The notes beneath the pieces were generated by a model, which saw only the letters and a list, made by a program, of their open reading frames with translations, was not told the DNA's origin and did no database searches. The position numbers and the translations under genes are program-made. Source: CAYXPR01 sp964467255 (GTDB taxonomy: Bacteria; Pseudomonadota; Alphaproteobacteria; Rickettsiales; RGZB01). Taken from it: a stretch of DNA of 34,328 nucleotides. The stretch covers positions 1 to 34,328 of the forward strand of contig CAYXPR010000018.1 of the NCBI GenBank assembly GCA_964467255.1. The letters are read 5' to 3'. Shown piece by piece: positions 23,927-33,002 of the stretch (positions are counted from its first letter, which is position 1; each line of letters starts with the position of its first letter).

Positions 23927-25860
23927 AACTCCGGCTTTCTCAGCGCTTTTTTTATTATACCACGGCGGAAGCCTAGGGATAAAGCCAATCCCAGAGAAAT
24001 CGTCGCTGCGCCGCACCAAATGAGCCACATCAATGGCTTCACATAGACCCGCACCCCATACCCCCCTGCGCCATCAGGCTCACCGAGGGCTATATATACA
24101 TCCCCACAAAGTGAATAATATATAGCAGATTCAGTAGTTTGCTGGCTTTCCACGGGGTAAAAACGGCGCTCGGGGTGCAGTGTGGAACGGGCTTTCCCGC
24201 TATGATACACCGTGAATTTTCCGCCGTCGGAAACGTAGTTTTTTCCGGTGGAAAGTTCGGTACCGTCAAATGTAATTGTAAGCTTTCCCATCTCCATTTT
24301 TTGACCGGGTTTTAAGAGCTGTTCTGCTTCTAAAGCCCAGCCGCAAGCCACGCTGATGCCCAGCGCCAGCATGCCTACGCCGATATGTGATATTGCCATA
24401 GCGTAGTAACTGCGAGGCAGTTTTTTGCGGAATAATTCGGAACGGCGAAGTGCATCTTCTACCATGCTGGCCGCAAGCCACACGGAAAGCCCTACGCCAC
24501 AAATGGTGAGCGCGCCGCCCTGTGCAGGCGCGCGCCACACGGCATAGCCAGCCGCAGCAATCGCAATAAGCAGCGAATAGATATGGCGCTGAACAAGGTT
24601 CGGCAATTTACCTTTTTTCCAAGCAAGGGCAGGAGCAAATGCCGCAAGTAACAGCAGTATCACGGCAAGCTGGTTAAAAGTGGCGTTGAAATACGGCGCT
24701 CCGACAGAAATTTTTGCACCCGTGAGTAGCTCAAGGAATATCGGATACAGCGTGCCAAGCGCCACTGTGAAGCACAGCACCAGCAGCAACAAATTATTCA
24801 CACGCAATAGATTCTCTCGTGAAATGGGCTGAAAATCAGCTTTTTTAGGGCGCAGCAGCGGTCCACGCAGACCAAATAAAAACAACGCAGAACCCACCAG
24901 CAACGTGATGATAGCGAGAATAAAAACGCCGCGCTGCGGGTCATTTGCGAAACTATGCACCGAGGTGAGAATGCCGGAACGAACGAGGAAAAAACCCATC
25001 AACCCGAGCGCGTAAGTGAGGATGCCAAGCAAGCAACTCCACCCCGCAAGGAAGCCGCGTTTTTCAAGCACCAGCAGCGAATGCAGCAGTGCCACACCCG
25101 CAAGCCACGGCAGCAAGGATGAGTTTTCCACAGGGTCCCAGAACCAGAAGCCGCCCCAGCCAAGCTCGCGGTACGCCCACCAACTACCCAGCGCAATGCC
25201 AGTGGTGAGGAAAACGAGCGTGAAGGTGACCCACGGCCTTAACGCCTTTGCCCATGCACCATCCACCTTGCCTTGAAGCAGGCCCACAACGGCAAAAGAG
25301 AAGGCTACCGTGAAGCCTACATAGCCGAGGTAGAGCATGGGCGGGTGCATGGCAAGACCTACGTCCTGCAGCAGTGGATTAAGCCCCATGCCCTGCGGTG
25401 GGGTGAATGGCAGCAGGAGGAACGGGTTAGAAGCTAAAATAAGGTATATCAATAGGAATAATATTATAATTCCCTGTATTGATAATAGCTTATAATAAAA
25501 ATCAAATCTTTTAGATAAATTAACAATGCTAATTATTTGAGATATAATAGATATAAAGAATATATAGAGCAGCATTGAGCCTTCGTGATTGCCCCACGTG
25601 CCGGAGATTTTATAGATGAGTGGTTTTGCCGTGTGCGAGTTGGTGGCTACCAACAATAAAGAGAAGTCAGAGATGGCAAAGGCATACACAAGCGCACCGA
25701 ATGCACCCGCCATTGCCACAAAAACAGCAGTCGTCGCAAAACGGATAAAATGGGCGTGGGAAAATTTTTTGCTGCGGATGGGCAACCAAGGCACCACCGC
25801 CTGCAATAGTGCAACGGCTACCGCCACCCATAATAAAAGATTGCCTGCGAATGCTATCAT
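23923..25860 (-). CDS. ccmF: Cytochrome c haem lyase CcmF
   Basis: A 645-residue integral membrane protein (about 14-15 helices) that transfers haem from CcmE to apocytochrome c. The WWD haem-handling domain is WWAYRELGWGGFWFWDPVE (near residue 225), with TWGNHEGSMLLY and PPMLYLGYVGF upstream. The C-terminal periplasmic domain and last helix are complete. Start and ccmE stop overlap as ATGA. Residues about 98-142 are encoded by a very AT-rich stretch (25435-25570), rich in Ile, Leu, Tyr and Phe, though the protein still aligns in pattern with CcmF there. Confidence 0.95.
   Translation of the reverse strand: MIAFAGNLLLWVAVAVALLQAVVPWLPIRSKKFSHAHFIRFATTAVFVAMAGAFGALVYAFAISDFSLLLVATNSHTAKPLIYKISGTWGNHEGSMLLYIFFISIISQIISIVNLSKRFDFYYKLLSIQGIIILFLLIYLILASNPFLLLPFTPPQGMGLNPLLQDVGLAMHPPMLYLGYVGFTVAFSFAVVGLLQGKVDGAWAKALRPWVTFTLVFLTTGIALGSWWAYRELGWGGFWFWDPVENSSLLPWLAGVALLHSLLVLEKRGFLAGWSCLLGILTYALGLMGFFLVRSGILTSVHSFANDPQRGVFILAIITLLVGSALFLFGLRGPLLRPKKADFQPISRENLLRVNNLLLLVLCFTVALGTLYPIFLELLTGAKISVGAPYFNATFNQLAVILLLLAAFAPALAWKKGKLPNLVQRHIYSLLIAIAAAGYAVWRAPAQGGALTICGVGLSVWLAASMVEDALRRSELFRKKLPRSYYAMAISHIGVGMLALGISVACGWALEAEQLLKPGQKMEMGKLTITFDGTELSTGKNYVSDGGKFTVYHSGKARSTLHPERRFYPVESQQTTESAIYYSLCGDVYIALGEPDGAGGYGVRVYVKPLMWLIWCGAATISLGLALSLGFRRGIIKKALRKPEL
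25435..25570 (-). other. AT-rich patch within ccmF
   Basis: By hand count, 22 of 120 bases (25441-25560) are G or C, against 34 of 60 in the adjoining line 25381-25440. The reading frame stays open and the protein pattern stays CcmF-like. Confidence 0.85.
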
Positions 25861-26312
25861 TGCGCGGCTCCGGCCTTTTTACCGTACTGGTCTTTCCAGT
25901 GGCCGGATTCTTTCAACGACTTTGCCACTTCGGGCGGCATATAATTTTCATCGTGCTTGGCGAGTAGGTTTGTGGCTTTAAAACCTTCCGGTGTTAAAAA
26001 ACCTTCCGCCACGATGCCGACACCTTCTTTAAACAAGTTCGGCGGCAGGCCGCGATATTCAATGGCGAGCGTGTTGGCACCATCGGTTACCGTGAAAGAA
26101 ATCACATCCGCTTTTTTAACAACACTCCCCTTCACTATCAACCCACCCACACGGATGCGCTGCTCAGGTGAAATATCTTTTGCCATCACCTCGGTGGGGC
26201 TGAAAAAAAATACGATGTTGTCGTTAAACACACTCAGCAAACCGGAAACACCTGCCGCAAAGGACAGGAATGCGACCGTAAGCCACAAGGCACGACGATG
26301 CTTAGGCTTCAT
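25857..26312 (-). CDS. ccmE: Haem chaperone CcmE
   Basis: A 151-residue membrane-anchored periplasmic chaperone that carries haem covalently to CcmF. It has a basic N-terminus KPKHRRALW, one anchor helix (about 10-29), an OB-fold beta domain with QRIRVGGLIVKGSV and the haem-binding motif AKHDENYMPPEV (covalent His120, Tyr124). Length is normal. Start and ccmD stop overlap as ATGA. Confidence 0.95.
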   Translation of the reverse strand: MKPKHRRALWLTVAFLSFAAGVSGLLSVFNDNIVFFFSPTEVMAKDISPEQRIRVGGLIVKGSVVKKADVISFTVTDGANTLAIEYRGLPPNLFKEGVGIVAEGFLTPEGFKATNLLAKHDENYMPPEVAKSLKESGHWKDQYGKKAGAAQ

Positions 26313-26440
26313 GCACGGCTCTTCTTTTTTGATTTCGCGCGGCGATAGTGAAAAACAATGTGTATCGTGACAGCGCCTAAAATGATTGCAGCTGCGGCAT
26401 ATGACGCGATGATGAAGGGCGTGTAAAGGTCAGGCTGCAT
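26309..26440 (-). CDS. ccmD: Haem exporter accessory protein CcmD
   Basis: A 43-residue protein too short for usual ORF cut-offs. It opens MQPDLYTPFIIASYAAAA, has one membrane helix (about residues 8-30) and a basic tail HYRRAKSKKKSRA. This is the CcmD layout (aromatic, SYxxxx start, one helix, Arg/Lys tail). CcmD helps release haem-loaded CcmE from the CcmABC complex. It overlaps ccmE by ATGA and lies just before it, the normal place for ccmD. ccmA, ccmB and ccmC are not in the window. Confidence 0.85.
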   Translation of the reverse strand: MQPDLYTPFIIASYAAAAIILGAVTIHIVFHYRRAKSKKKSRA

Positions 26441-26482
26441 AGGTAAGAAAATCCAATGGTTGGCAGTACTTTATGCCGCATT

Positions 26483-26511
26483 GTTATAATGGCAAAGCCT
26501 GCGCAGCGCAA
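26483..26511 (-). promoter_or_regulatory. Predicted promoter of ccmD-E-F-G-H-LOG
   Basis: On the minus strand, TTGCGC (26511-26506), a 17-base spacer and TATAAC (26488-26483), 43 bases ahead of the ccmD start. It lies after the stop of the protease gene. Confidence 0.45.
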
Positions 26512-26526
26512 GAAAAGTTGGTGATG

Positions 26527-27279
26527 TTATTGGGTAATGGCAGCGGGGTCTTCTACCTCGCCCTGCATACACACCACGCCCGTGATGAATTTACCGGCAT
26601 TGCGCTCAATATCTGCCGTATCGATGCGGCGGAGGCGTACAAAATCATCGTTACTGATGAGATTGTCGTACGGTATGGAATGGCTATCCATGAATCGTTT
26701 TAAAATCGGGACGCGCACGGCAACGTCAGCCTTACGCACGGTTCCTTCGGGGTCTGCGGGGTCATACATCGTCATCTTGCCTGTAACCACGCCAATCACA
26801 TTGCCACTGCCATCCAAGAGCGGACCGCCGCTATTACCGTGCTGGGCGCTATCGGTAAACTGCACCCAGTGGTCTTCACCCTGCGGGCCTTTGGTGTCAA
26901 TCACCTGTGCGGTGCGAATCACATAATTGCCTTTGAAAATCGCATCTTGCGGGTAACCAATCACCATCACATCATCATCCTTCGCAAGCCCATCATTCAT
27001 TCTCATGGGTGCGGTATATTTTGGGTTTTCCTTCATACGGAGAATCGCTAAATCCTGTGTCGCATCGGCGGCAACCAATTCCACATCATCACTGTTCGTG
27101 GTGCCACGAAACATAATTTTCTGGCAGTTGTCGACCACATGCTGATTGGTGATGAAATAGCCAGCGCTGTTCACAAAAAAGCCTGTGCCCGTGGAAACGC
27201 GCATCATCTTACCTTCGGACTGGGCAAAAGCCGGAGCAGAAATAACAAGGGCTAGCACTGCAAGCGTGTAACGAATCAT
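26527..27279 (-). CDS. Secreted trypsin-like serine protease
   Basis: A 250-residue protein with a signal peptide (MIRYTLAVLALVISAPAFA, cut before QSEG). The chymotrypsin-fold catalytic triad is His47 in TNQHVV, Asp76 in TQDLAIL and Ser150 in QHGNSGGPLL, as in DegP/HtrA and related periplasmic proteases. It has no PDZ domain, so it is not a full HtrA. About 50 residues follow the protease core, without a recognised domain but with Cys237. It probably acts in the periplasm. It starts 3 bases after mutS, an unusual partner, so the pair is likely co-transcribed. Confidence 0.9.
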   Translation of the reverse strand: MIRYTLAVLALVISAPAFAQSEGKMMRVSTGTGFFVNSAGYFITNQHVVDNCQKIMFRGTTNSDDVELVAADATQDLAILRMKENPKYTAPMRMNDGLAKDDDVMVIGYPQDAIFKGNYVIRTAQVIDTKGPQGEDHWVQFTDSAQHGNSGGPLLDGSGNVIGVVTGKMTMYDPADPEGTVRKADVAVRVPILKRFMDSHSIPYDNLISNDDFVRLRRIDTADIERNAGKFITGVVCMQGEVEDPAAITQ

Positions 27280-27282
27280 GCC

Positions 27283-29931
27283 TCAGGATAGCATAGTTTT
27301 TAGCTGATATAAAATGTCTAATGCTGCACGGGGGGTGAGGCTATCAGGCTCAAGGGAGGCAAGTTTTTCCCGCAGGGCATCCAGCTCAGGCGTGGGCGGC
27401 ATAGAGGTAAATAGCGGCAGGTCATTTGCCAGTTTGGAGACCTTATCCGCCGACTCTGATTTTTCGAGGTTTTCCATCACTTCTTCCGCGCGCTGAATCA
27501 CGGCTGGCGGTAACCCTGCAAGCTTGGCAACATGAATGCCATATGACCTGTCTGCCGCGCCCTGCGCAACCTCGTGCAGGAAGATGACTTCACCCTGCCA
27601 CTCCTTCACCTTCATGGTGTAACACGCCAGTGCAGAAAGGCGCGTACTAAGTGTAGTGAGCTCATGGTAGTGTGTGGCGAACAACGTGCGGCAGGCGGTT
27701 TTATCATGCAGATATTCCATCACCGCCCATGCAATGGAAAGCCCATCAAACGTGGCAGTGCCGCGCCCGATTTCATCGAGTATCACCAGCGAGCGATTGG
27801 TGGACTGGTTTAGGATGGTCGCTGTTTCAACCATCTCGACCATGAAGGTAGAGCGGCCGCGCGCCAAATCATCTGCCGCGCCAACACGGGAAAAGAGCCT
27901 ATCCACTACGCCGATATGCGCAGAAGTGGCAGGCACAAAACTACCCATCTGCGCAAGGATGGTGATGAGCGCGTTCTGCCTGAGGAACGTGCTTTTACCT
28001 GCCATGTTCGGGCCAGTGATGAGCCACAGGCGCTGCTGACCGCTGAGGTCGCACCCATTGCCGATGAAAGGCTGGCCGCTGGCGGCTAGACTATGTTCCA
28101 CCACCGGATGACGCGCGGCAGTGAGATTAAATTCAAGGCTGTTATCGACCTTCGGGCGGACATAATTTTTTTCAACCGCGAGTTGGGCAAGGCTTGAAGC
28201 CACATCGAGCTGCGCGATACCTTGCGCACACAGTGAAAGCTGTTCGGCGCTCGCCACCACCTGCGCCACCAATTCTTCAAACAGTGAAAGCTCGCGCGCC
28301 AACGCATTGCCTTCGGCGTTGATGATTTTGCTTTCGAGCTCTTTGAGTTCAGGTGTGGAATAGCGCATCGCACCCGCCATGGTTTGGCGATGCACAAAGT
28401 AGTGCGGGATTTTGTCGGCATTGGTCGCACTCGTTTCCAGATACATGCCGATGATATTGTTCTGCGCGAGCTTCAGTTTATCGATGCCACTTTCAGCACG
28501 GTATTTGTCACGCAATGCGAGTTTCATTTCCGTCGCGTCGGCGCGGATGTGGCGCATGGAGTCTAACGTGGGGTCGAACCCTTCTCGGATAAAGCCACCG
28601 TCACGCGCTTGCAGCGGCACTTCATCTGCCAGCGCACGCTCAAACACATTGAGCAGTCCATCAAAGTTACCAAGCTGTGCGAGCGCCTGCTGCACTGCTG
28701 GCGGCACTTCTGCCTTTGGCGCAAAGGTCAACAATGAAGCAATGTTCGTTGCTTCCTGCAAGCCTTGACGAATGGCAAGCATATCTCGTGGGCCGCCACG
28801 GGCGACACAGAGGCGCGATAATGCCCGCTCGATGTCTGGCACTTGGCGCAAATGGTCTCGCACATCGGCACGAATTGAGGAATGGTGCGTGAAATATTCC
28901 ACCGCATCGAGGCGGTATTTAATTGCCTCGGGGTTTAGCAGTGGGCTGGAAAGGTGTGACGCTAAAAGCCGTGCACCCATGCTGCTGACGGTGTAGTTAA
29001 TGACGGAAAGCAGACTGCCGCGATATTCCCCCGCCAGCGTGGCGGTGAGTTCCAGATTGCGGCGCGTGGCACCATCAATCAACATGAAGTCATGGCTTTC
29101 GATTTTTTTCGGCGCTTCAAGGCGCGGCAGATTTGCAATTTGTGTGAGTGCCAGATATTCGAGCAATGCGCCACACGCCCCTACTTCACTTTGTGAAAAT
29201 GTGCCAAAGGCCTCGAGCGAAGCAACCTTGAAATAATCTTTTATTTTACGCTCAGCGCGCGCGGCATCAAAGAAGCTCGCCACATGTGGCGTGAGATTCT
29301 GCCGCCAGTCGCTTAAAGAAGCATAAAGCGCTTTATCATCCAGCAATCTATCCGGCAGGAGAATTTCTTTCGGGTTGAGGCGGGCAAGTTCTGCCACCAA
29401 TGCGGCGCGGCTGGTGGTAGTGACCCTGAATTCGCCCGTGGAAATATCCACCCAGCCGAGGCCAAGCTTTCCCCCCGCCTCTGCTATCGCCACGAGGTAG
29501 TTCTGATTTTTGGCATCAAGGAGCGCATCTTCGGTGAGTGTTCCGGGCGTGATGATGCGTGTGACTTCACGCTTCACTACTGACTTTGCACCACGCTTTT
29601 TGGCGAGCTCCGGCGGCTCCATCTGCTCGCACACCGCAACCTTAAAACCTTTTTTGATAAGTTTTTGTAGGTAAGGCTCGTAGCTGTGCACTGGCACACC
29701 GCACATAGGAATGTCTTGCTCTAAGTGCTTGCCGCGGCGGGTGAGCGCAATGTCCAGCGCTTCGGCGGCCTTCACCGCATCATCGAAAAACAGTTCGTAA
29801 AAATCACCCATGCGGTAAAACAGCAGATAGCCCTGATGCGCCTCGCGAATAGCAAGGTATTGCTGCATCATAGGCGTGGCGCTCGCAGCAGCAGGCGGCG
29901 TGGGCGCTTCTATCGGCAGAGCCTGATTCAT
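27283..29931 (-). CDS. mutS: DNA mismatch repair protein MutS
   Basis: An 882-residue mismatch-recognition ATPase. The N-terminal mismatch wedge is in FYRMGDFYELFFDDA (Phe-x-Glu), followed by the connector and lever domains. The C-terminal ATPase has Walker A GPNMAGKST, the Walker B region LVILDEIGRGT and the DGLSIAWAVMEYL and FATHYHEL motifs. The frame is open 44 codons further up, but MNQALPIEAPTPP, with MMQQYLAIREAH soon after, fits the family start. The upstream frame reads through the intergenic region and is probably not translated. Length is normal. Confidence 0.96.
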   Translation of the reverse strand: MNQALPIEAPTPPAAASATPMMQQYLAIREAHQGYLLFYRMGDFYELFFDDAVKAAEALDIALTRRGKHLEQDIPMCGVPVHSYEPYLQKLIKKGFKVAVCEQMEPPELAKKRGAKSVVKREVTRIITPGTLTEDALLDAKNQNYLVAIAEAGGKLGLGWVDISTGEFRVTTTSRAALVAELARLNPKEILLPDRLLDDKALYASLSDWRQNLTPHVASFFDAARAERKIKDYFKVASLEAFGTFSQSEVGACGALLEYLALTQIANLPRLEAPKKIESHDFMLIDGATRRNLELTATLAGEYRGSLLSVINYTVSSMGARLLASHLSSPLLNPEAIKYRLDAVEYFTHHSSIRADVRDHLRQVPDIERALSRLCVARGGPRDMLAIRQGLQEATNIASLLTFAPKAEVPPAVQQALAQLGNFDGLLNVFERALADEVPLQARDGGFIREGFDPTLDSMRHIRADATEMKLALRDKYRAESGIDKLKLAQNNIIGMYLETSATNADKIPHYFVHRQTMAGAMRYSTPELKELESKIINAEGNALARELSLFEELVAQVVASAEQLSLCAQGIAQLDVASSLAQLAVEKNYVRPKVDNSLEFNLTAARHPVVEHSLAASGQPFIGNGCDLSGQQRLWLITGPNMAGKSTFLRQNALITILAQMGSFVPATSAHIGVVDRLFSRVGAADDLARGRSTFMVEMVETATILNQSTNRSLVILDEIGRGTATFDGLSIAWAVMEYLHDKTACRTLFATHYHELTTLSTRLSALACYTMKVKEWQGEVIFLHEVAQGAADRSYGIHVAKLAGLPPAVIQRAEEVMENLEKSESADKVSKLANDLPLFTSMPPTPELDALREKLASLEPDSLTPRAALDILYQLKTMLS

Positions 29932-30117
29932 TATAATAATGCGTTTGTTCTCATGTTCCCAAGGATGCACCCTAGAAAAAACTGGCGCGTTTAGCAAGGG
30001 TGCAGTGCAGCATATGAAGGCTTTGACGCGTAGCATCCTCTCTGCTAGAGTGCGCGCCCACATGCCCTAGCGTGGCATCCGATATGCAATCTCATAGATA
30101 CGTGGAACGGTTCGACA
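29932..30117. promoter_or_regulatory. Divergent mutS / maeB intergenic region
   Basis: A gene-free stretch of 186 bases. The plus side has the good promoter at 30023-30051. On the minus side a weak TTGCTA-17-TAGGGT pair is the best candidate for mutS. Confidence 0.5.
30023..30051 (+). promoter_or_regulatory. Predicted promoter of maeB
   Basis: TTGACG (30023-30028), a 17-base spacer and TAGAGT (30046-30051). It implies a leader of about 60 bases before the ATG at 30118. Confidence 0.6.
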
Positions 30118-32448
30118 ATGACGAAGGTGACGAAGCTCAAGACGACGAAAAAACCCACATCCGGCAGGGATTCCGGTGGGAAAAAAGTAGCGGTCACGAA
30201 AGAAGAAGCCCTTCAATTCCACAGGGAAGATAAGCCTGGCAAAATTGCCATCTCCCCCACCAAACCACTCATTACCCAGCGAGATCTTTCCCTTGCTTAT
30301 TCACCCGGCGTGGCCTTCCCATGCCTTGAAATTGCTGAAAAGCCGGAAACCGCTTACGACTATACCTCGAAAGGCAACATGGTCGCCGTGATTTCAAACG
30401 GCACGGCTGTGCTTGGCCTCGGCAACCTTGGCGCACTGGCCTCAAAGCCAGTGATGGAAGGAAAATCTGTTCTGTTCAAGCGCTTTGCTGATATTGACTC
30501 GATTGATATTGAGGTGGACACGGAAGATACCGAAGCATTCATCAACGCCGTGCGTTACCTTGGCCCAAGCTGGGGTGGTATTAACCTTGAAGATATCAAA
30601 GCGCCGGACTGCTTTATTATTGAGCAGAAGCTGAAAGACCTCATGGACATTCCCGTGTTCCATGACGATCAGCACGGCACAGCCATCATCACCGCCGCAG
30701 GGCTTATTAATGCCTGCCACATCAGCGGCAAAAAAATCGAAGATATTAAACTAGTGGTGCTGGGTGCAGGCTCAGCCGGTATCGCCTGCTTGGAACTTGC
30801 CAAAACCATGGGCCTCAGGAACGCTATTCTGGTCGACCGCAGCGGCGTGATTTACAAAGGCCGCACCGAGGGCATGAACCAGTGGAAAACCGCCCATGCG
30901 GCTGATACATCCGCCCGCACCCTGGCCGATGCGCTGAAAGGCGCCGATGCGTTTTATGGCCTTGCTGAAAAAGGCGCGGTGACAAAAGAAATGGTCGCCA
31001 GCATGGCGCCAAACCCGATTATTTTCGCGATGGCAAACCCAGACCCGGAAATTACGCCGGAAGAAGTACGCGAAGTGCGTGATGACGCCATTATCGCCAC
31101 CGGCCGCAGCGACTATAACAACCAGATTAATAACGTGCTCGGCTTCCCTTATATCTTCCGCGGTGCGCTGGATGTGCAAGCCACCACCATTAACGAAGAA
31201 ATGAAAATCGCCGCTGCCAAAGCCATTGCCCAGCTAGCCCGTGAGCAGGTGCATGATGAAGTAGCCGCTGCGTATTCTGGCCGCAAAATGCAATATGGCC
31301 CAGATTATATTATTCCGACCCCGTTTGACCCGCGCCTGATTTACACGGTACCGACCGCCGTGGCGAAAGCCGCGATGGATACGGGTGTGGCAAAGCGCCC
31401 CATTAAAAACATGGAAGCATATAAACAACAGCTGATGGCGCGCATGAACCCAGCCGCCAACACCATGAACATGATTTTCGAGAAGGTGAAGGGCAACCCC
31501 CAAACCATCGTGTTCGCCGAAGGCGAAGAAGAAAAAGTCATCCGCGCCGCATTCCAATGGCGCGACAATGGCTGCGGCAAAGCCAAACTGGTGGGCCGCA
31601 CCGAAAAGGTGGAAGAAGTCATCCGCCGCCTGAACTTCCGCGATATGGACGGTATTGAGATTGTGAATGCCTCCACCGCGGAGAAAGTCGATTTCTACAT
31701 CGACCTGCTTTACAAAAAGCTGCAACGCAAAGGCTACCTTCTGCGCGACTGCGTGCGTATGGTGAAAAACGAACGTAACGTGTTCGCCAGCTGCATGCTG
31801 CAAGCCGGTGATGCCGATGCTATGGTTTCGGGCCTGACGCGTAACTACTACGACACGCTGGAAGACATCCAGAAAGTGGTGGATGTGAGAAAAGGCAAAA
31901 ACCTGTTCGGCCTTTCCATCATGATTGCGAAGAATAAGGAAACGGTGTTCATCTCCGACACGGCCGTGATTGGCCTGCCAACGGCAGAAGAACTGGTGCA
32001 TATTGCGCAGGAAAGCGCCAATTTTGCCCGCCAGTTCGGCCATGAACCACGCGTTGCCCTGCTTTCTTTCTCGAATTTCGGTAAACCGATGCACGAAAAA
32101 GCCAGCCGCGTACGCGAAGCCATCGAACTGATGGAAAAGAAGAAGTTCGACTTTGAATATGATGGCGAAATGGCCGTAGACGTGGCCCTTGACCCTGACT
32201 TGATGAAGCTGTACCCATTCTGCCGCCTGTCAAAACCAGCTAACGTATTGATTATGCCAGCTTTACACACGGCAAATATCTCGTCGATGCTGCTGCAGGA
32301 ACTGGGCGGCGGCATGCTGATTGGCCCGATTCTGCTGGGTATGGAAAAGCCGGTGCAGATTGTGCAAATGGGCGCCACCGTGGGCGAAATTATGAGCGCC
32401 ACAGCGCTTGCTGCGGTGGATGCCATTAACGCCGCTGCGGCAGGTTAG
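30118..32448 (+). CDS. maeB: NADP-dependent malic enzyme, fused to phosphotransacetylase-like domain
   Basis: A 776-residue MaeB-type enzyme that decarboxylates malate to pyruvate, providing NADPH. The N-terminal malic-enzyme part (to about 430) has LAYSPGVAFPCLEI, the metal/substrate region PVFHDDQHGTA, the NADP Rossmann motif VLGAGSAGIACLELA and AMANPDPEI. The C-terminal part (about 445-770) resembles phosphate acetyltransferase (IVFAEGEEEKVIRAA, DADAMVSGLTRNYYDTL, ANVLIMPALHTANISS). In known MaeB proteins it is regulatory (acetyl-CoA sensing) rather than catalytic. The first ~25 residues are a Lys/Thr-rich extension. No terminator is visible before rpsT. Confidence 0.95.
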   Translation: MTKVTKLKTTKKPTSGRDSGGKKVAVTKEEALQFHREDKPGKIAISPTKPLITQRDLSLAYSPGVAFPCLEIAEKPETAYDYTSKGNMVAVISNGTAVLGLGNLGALASKPVMEGKSVLFKRFADIDSIDIEVDTEDTEAFINAVRYLGPSWGGINLEDIKAPDCFIIEQKLKDLMDIPVFHDDQHGTAIITAAGLINACHISGKKIEDIKLVVLGAGSAGIACLELAKTMGLRNAILVDRSGVIYKGRTEGMNQWKTAHAADTSARTLADALKGADAFYGLAEKGAVTKEMVASMAPNPIIFAMANPDPEITPEEVREVRDDAIIATGRSDYNNQINNVLGFPYIFRGALDVQATTINEEMKIAAAKAIAQLAREQVHDEVAAAYSGRKMQYGPDYIIPTPFDPRLIYTVPTAVAKAAMDTGVAKRPIKNMEAYKQQLMARMNPAANTMNMIFEKVKGNPQTIVFAEGEEEKVIRAAFQWRDNGCGKAKLVGRTEKVEEVIRRLNFRDMDGIEIVNASTAEKVDFYIDLLYKKLQRKGYLLRDCVRMVKNERNVFASCMLQAGDADAMVSGLTRNYYDTLEDIQKVVDVRKGKNLFGLSIMIAKNKETVFISDTAVIGLPTAEELVHIAQESANFARQFGHEPRVALLSFSNFGKPMHEKASRVREAIELMEKKKFDFEYDGEMAVDVALDPDLMKLYPFCRLSKPANVLIMPALHTANISSMLLQELGGGMLIGPILLGMEKPVQIVQMGATVGEIMSATALAAVDAINAAAAG

Positions 32449-32480
32449 GCAATATCGCCCCATTTTTACGCAAAAACCGC

Positions 32481-32509
32481 TTGACGGGGCTAGGCTTTGA
32501 CTATATGTA
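32481..32509 (+). promoter_or_regulatory. Predicted promoter of rpsT
   Basis: TTGACG (32481-32486), a 17-base spacer and TATGTA (32504-32509). An alternative -10 is TATATG two bases upstream. A perfect inverted repeat GGGGCTA (32486-32492) / TAGCCCC (32510-32516) brackets the spacer and -10 element. Confidence 0.55.
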
Positions 32510-32552
32510 TAGCCCCTATTTTTCACGCCGAACCCGTAGGATTTAAACGATT

Positions 32553-32930
32553 ATGGCACACCATACCGCTGCTATTAAAAGCATTCGACAGGATGCAAAA
32601 CGCACTGTTCGCAACCGTGAGCGCAAAAGCCGCGTGCGTACGTTCGTAAAGAACCTCGAGCAGGCGATTGCCGCAGGCAATAAAGAAGAAGCGAAAACCG
32701 CTCTCCGCGCTGCACAGAAAGAATTACTGCGTGCTGCCAGCAAAGGCGTAATTAAGCCAGGCACCGCTGCCCGTAAAGTAAGCCGCTTGAACCGCAAGGT
32801 GAAAGCCCTGATTGAAGGCAAACTGAACAAAGCCGCTTCCGAAGCTAAGCCGAAAAAGGCCGCCGCTCCGAAAGAAGCTGCTCCGAAAAAAGCCGCCAGC
32901 CTAAAGAAAAAAGCTGACGCAAAAGAATAA
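32553..32930 (+). CDS. rpsT: 30S ribosomal protein S20
   Basis: A 125-residue primary-binding protein of the small subunit. The S20 core runs from MAHHTAAIKSIRQDAKR through SRVRTFVKNLEQAI and GVIKPGTAARKVSRLNRKVKAL to about residue 88. The remaining ~37 residues are an Ala/Lys/Pro-rich tail (AKPKKAAAPKEAAPKKAAS), absent from the usual 86-90 residue protein. Such tails occur on ribosomal proteins of some lineages and are probably disordered. A monocistronic gene with its own promoter and terminator. Confidence 0.95.
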   Translation: MAHHTAAIKSIRQDAKRTVRNRERKSRVRTFVKNLEQAIAAGNKEEAKTALRAAQKELLRAASKGVIKPGTAARKVSRLNRKVKALIEGKLNKAASEAKPKKAAAPKEAAPKKAASLKKKADAKE

Positions 32931-32950
32931 GACCAAAACCAAGCGATACC

Positions 32951-32982
32951 AAAAAGCCCGCCATGTAGGCGGGCTTTTTTTT
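32951..32982. terminator. Bidirectional intrinsic terminator between rpsT and metC
   Basis: Stem AAGCCCGCC (32954-32962) / GGCGGGCTT (32968-32976) with loop ATGTA, flanked by five A on the left and eight T on the right. It fits termination of rpsT rightward and of the metC-like gene leftward. Confidence 0.92.
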
Positions 32983-33002
32983 GTGCGTGATGGACAAAAA
33001 AC

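Noticed and set aside
29932..30063. Extended N-terminus of MutS (44 more codons)
   Set aside because: The added residues have no family counterpart and would come from the divergent intergenic region.
31234..32094. Long minus-strand open frame opposite maeB
   Set aside because: Same shadow effect; no family pattern and no ribosome site.
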